Positions 13,964 through 15,492 of a stretch of 15,492 nt of DNA are shown piece after piece. The DNA comes from an uncultured Eubacteriales bacterium (GTDB taxonomy: Bacteria; Bacillota; Clostridia; Lachnospirales; Lachnospiraceae): positions 1-15,492 of the forward strand of contig ONWL01000010.1 in the NCBI GenBank assembly GCA_900321525.1, given 5' to 3'. The notes beneath the pieces are model-generated. The model searched no databases, was not told the DNA's origin, and saw only the letters and a program-made list of their open reading frames with translations. The translations under genes and the position numbers were made by a program. How positions within the stretch are numbered: the first letter of the stretch is position 1; the number at the start of each line of letters is the position of its first letter.

Positions 13964-14396
13964 ATAGGGAATTGCGAAACTATGGCACCCAACGCCTCGC
14001 ACCAAATTTATATTGATAGGGCAGGTAGGTATCTATACGTACTGTCTTCGTTCGCAATATGTCTTTCAAAGACACGCACTTGCCTTCTTGAAGTGCCGTC
14101 TGCGTACGCAATATGTTTTTTTCAGACACGCTTTCGCTTCAGTGAAAACGTAACGGATACTAACCTTTTTGTTCGCTATCCGCTCCAAAAAGCAGGTACC
14201 GACGTTTTCAAGAGTCTTCAAAAAACATATTTGCCTTCCTTGTCGGCACTAATGAAAGTTCTTGAACTTTCTTATGAAAGCCATATTTGCTTTTCTTGCC
14301 AGTACGTAAACAGACTTTGTTTCCAGCCCTATCAATATAAATTTCTGATGAACAGGCTGTTTTCTGATCTAACAAAAGAGTTTCGCAATTGCCTAT
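13964..14396 (+). repeat. Palindromic intergenic element, copy D (long form, about 433 bp)
   Basis: Terminal repeats ATAGGGAATTGCGAAACT (left) and AGTTTCGCAATTGCCTAT (right). A second perfect 19-base inverted repeat lies inside: 14004-14022 pairs with 14326-14344. Further inward pairs are TACGTACTG near 14036 with its complement near 14300, AGTGCCG with CGGCACT, GAAAACGT (14144-14151) with ACGTTTTC (14202-14209), and CGGATA (14154-14159) with TATCCG (14177-14182) near the centre at about 14168. The whole unit is thus one long imperfect palindrome, with small hairpins inside each arm such as 14254-14271. A 142-codon frame across it looks spurious: it has no ribosome site and the palindrome dictates its sequence. 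It fills the 471-base gap between the exporter genes, where subunit genes usually touch. Confidence 0.8.
14053..14131 (+). repeat. 25-base direct repeats within element D
   Basis: CGCAATATG...AGACACGC at 14053-14077 recurs at 14107-14131 with differences only in the central bases. Related, inverted versions occur in the right arm (CATATTTGC near 14226-14235 and 14282-14290), so the left and right arms each carry two such units. Confidence 0.65.
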
Positions 14397-14425
14397 ATAA
14401 TGTATCTTAACAAAAAGGAGTTTTT

Positions 14426-15492
14426 ATGTTTTCTACCAGAAATCGTACTACCTTAGGAAAGGTGTTACAATATATCCGCCGGTACTGGATGTTGCTGATT
14501 GTGTCTCTGCTTCTGGCTGTGGTCACTGTGATCACCACTCTATACCTGCCTGTACTCACCGGTCAGGCCGTGGACTGTATCGTGACCTCCGGTCAGGTGA
14601 ATTTCACAAAACTCATTCAGATTCTTTCCAAAGCCATCGTGGTTATTTTATTGACTGCTGCTGCCCAATGGCTGATGAATCTATGCAACAACAAAATCAG
14701 CTACTCTGTGTCCAGAGACATCCGCAATGATGCCATGGCAAAAATTCAGCAGCTGCCTCTTAAGTATGTGGACTCCCATTCCAGTGGGGATCTGGTGAGT
14801 CGTGTCATCGCAGATGTAGACCAGTTTGCCGACGGACTGCTGATGGGCTTTACCCAGTTGTTTACCGGTGTGATCACCATTTTAGGCACGATTTTATTTA
14901 TGCTGTCTATCCACCCTGGTATTACATGCGTGGTTGTCTTCATTACACCCGTGTCTTTGTTTGTAGCAGGTTTCATTGCAAACCGAACTCACTCCATGTT
15001 TCAGTTGCAGTCTGAGGCAAGAGGCAAACAGACAGCTCTCATCGATGAGGTGATCACAGGACAAAAAGTTGTGGCTGCCTACAGCCAGGAAGAACCTGTC
15101 ACCGCACAGTTTGATGAGATCAACGAACAGCTTCAGGAACATTCTCTGAAAGCCACCTTTTTTTCTTCCATTACCAACCCTGCCACTCGTTTTGTGAACA
15201 GCCTGGTTTATGCCGGTGTGGGCATCACCGGTGCCTTTTTTGCCATACAGGGCAGACTGACCATTGGCGGCTTATCCTGTTTCTTAAGCTATGCTAACCA
15301 GTATACCAAACCTTTTAATGAAATTTCCGGTGTGATCACAGAACTGCAAAATGCCCTTGTGTGCGCAGGCAGAATTTTAGAATTGATCGAAGAACCGGCA
15401 CAGACACCGGATGCACCGGATGCATTTGTGTTACAGGAAGCCGCTGGAAAGGTGAATTTTTCCCATGTATCTTTCTCCTACCAGCCGGAGCA
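14426..15492 (+). CDS. ABC exporter subunit 2, membrane domain (3' end outside window)
   Basis: Second half of the heterodimeric exporter, hand-translated: MFSTRNRTTLGKVLQYIRRY..., 355 complete codons and still open at the edge. It covers the six-span membrane domain (spans near 22-45, 70-85, 140-180, 240-265, 275-295) and stops at FSHVSFSYQPE, just before Walker A. Typical coupling-helix text is present: KIQQLPLKYVDSHSSGDLVS and DEVITGQKVVAAYSQEE. Ribosome site AAAGGAG lies 6 bases before the ATG. The ATPase motifs are outside the window, so its complementarity with subunit 1 is a prediction. It is separated from subunit 1 by element D. Confidence 0.92.
   Translation, partial: MFSTRNRTTLGKVLQYIRRYWMLLIVSLLLAVVTVITTLYLPVLTGQAVDCIVTSGQVNFTKLIQILSKAIVVILLTAAAQWLMNLCNNKISYSVSRDIRNDAMAKIQQLPLKYVDSHSSGDLVSRVIADVDQFADGLLMGFTQLFTGVITILGTILFMLSIHPGITCVVVFITPVSLFVAGFIANRTHSMFQLQSEARGKQTALIDEVITGQKVVAAYSQEEPVTAQFDEINEQLQEHSLKATFFSSITNPATRFVNSLVYAGVGITGAFFAIQGRLTIGGLSCFLSYANQYTKPFNEISGVITELQNALVCAGRILELIEEPAQTPDAPDAFVLQEAAGKVNFSHVSFSYQPE

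Noticed and set aside
13964..14396. Insertion sequence between the exporter genes
   Set aside because: It is too short for a transposase and its only open frame is spurious; at most a non-autonomous element.
14396..14401. TATAAT at the right edge of element D as a promoter for exporter subunit 2
   Set aside because: No -35-like sequence lies 16-18 bases upstream, so I do not call it, though the box itself is perfect.
13982..14410. 142-codon open frame across element D
   Set aside because: It has no ribosome site and lies wholly in a palindrome whose arms are complementary, so its codons are dictated by the repeat; the product resembles no family I know.

Overview
The window looks like chromosome of an endospore-forming, gut-type Clostridia, most likely a Lachnospiraceae. 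Evidence: a SpoIIR sporulation gene, AGGAGG-type ribosome sites, TTGACA/TATAAT-like promoters, moderate GC, and gene families typical of that group (archaeal-type phosphoglycerate mutase, YtrA-type GntR with ABC genes, Rpn-type nuclease with a Gly/Gln-rich tail). The genus cannot be fixed by reading. There are no rRNA or tRNA genes, CRISPR arrays, phage genes or intact insertion sequences.

Layout. 1-599 (-): start of a D-Ala-D-Ala ligase gene that runs off the left edge. 831-1460 (-): an Rpn-like protein whose nuclease core appears deleted. 1874-2650 (+): spoIIR. 2816-3763 (-): ketopantoate reductase, convergent with spoIIR. 4114-4818 (+): a VanR-like response regulator with no kinase beside it. 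4965-5990 (-): ilvC. 6197-9654 (-): a GntR regulator / ABC ATPase / large ABC permease operon with a clear promoter and a perfect inverted-repeat operator. 9944-10420 (-): COG2426 small membrane protein. 10575-11786 (-): cofactor-independent phosphoglycerate mutase. 12188-13954 (+) and 14426 to the right edge (+): the two halves of a heterodimeric ABC exporter.

How the genes relate. Most are independent housekeeping units: cell wall, branched-chain amino acids/pantothenate, glycolysis and sporulation. Two modules stand out as transport/stress systems: the GntR-controlled ABC operon, and the exporter pair, whose first subunit carries a degenerate ATPase site.

The least ordinary feature is a family of intergenic palindromic elements with ends close to TAGGCAATTGCGAAACT. 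I see two good copies (C, D), one with a different core (A), one degenerate copy (G) and one half copy (B). The largest, D (about 433 bp), is one long imperfect palindrome with internal sub-hairpins and direct repeats, and it sits between the two exporter genes. Copy A supplies the last codons and stop of the ketopantoate reductase gene. This family is the best candidate in the window for something not yet described.
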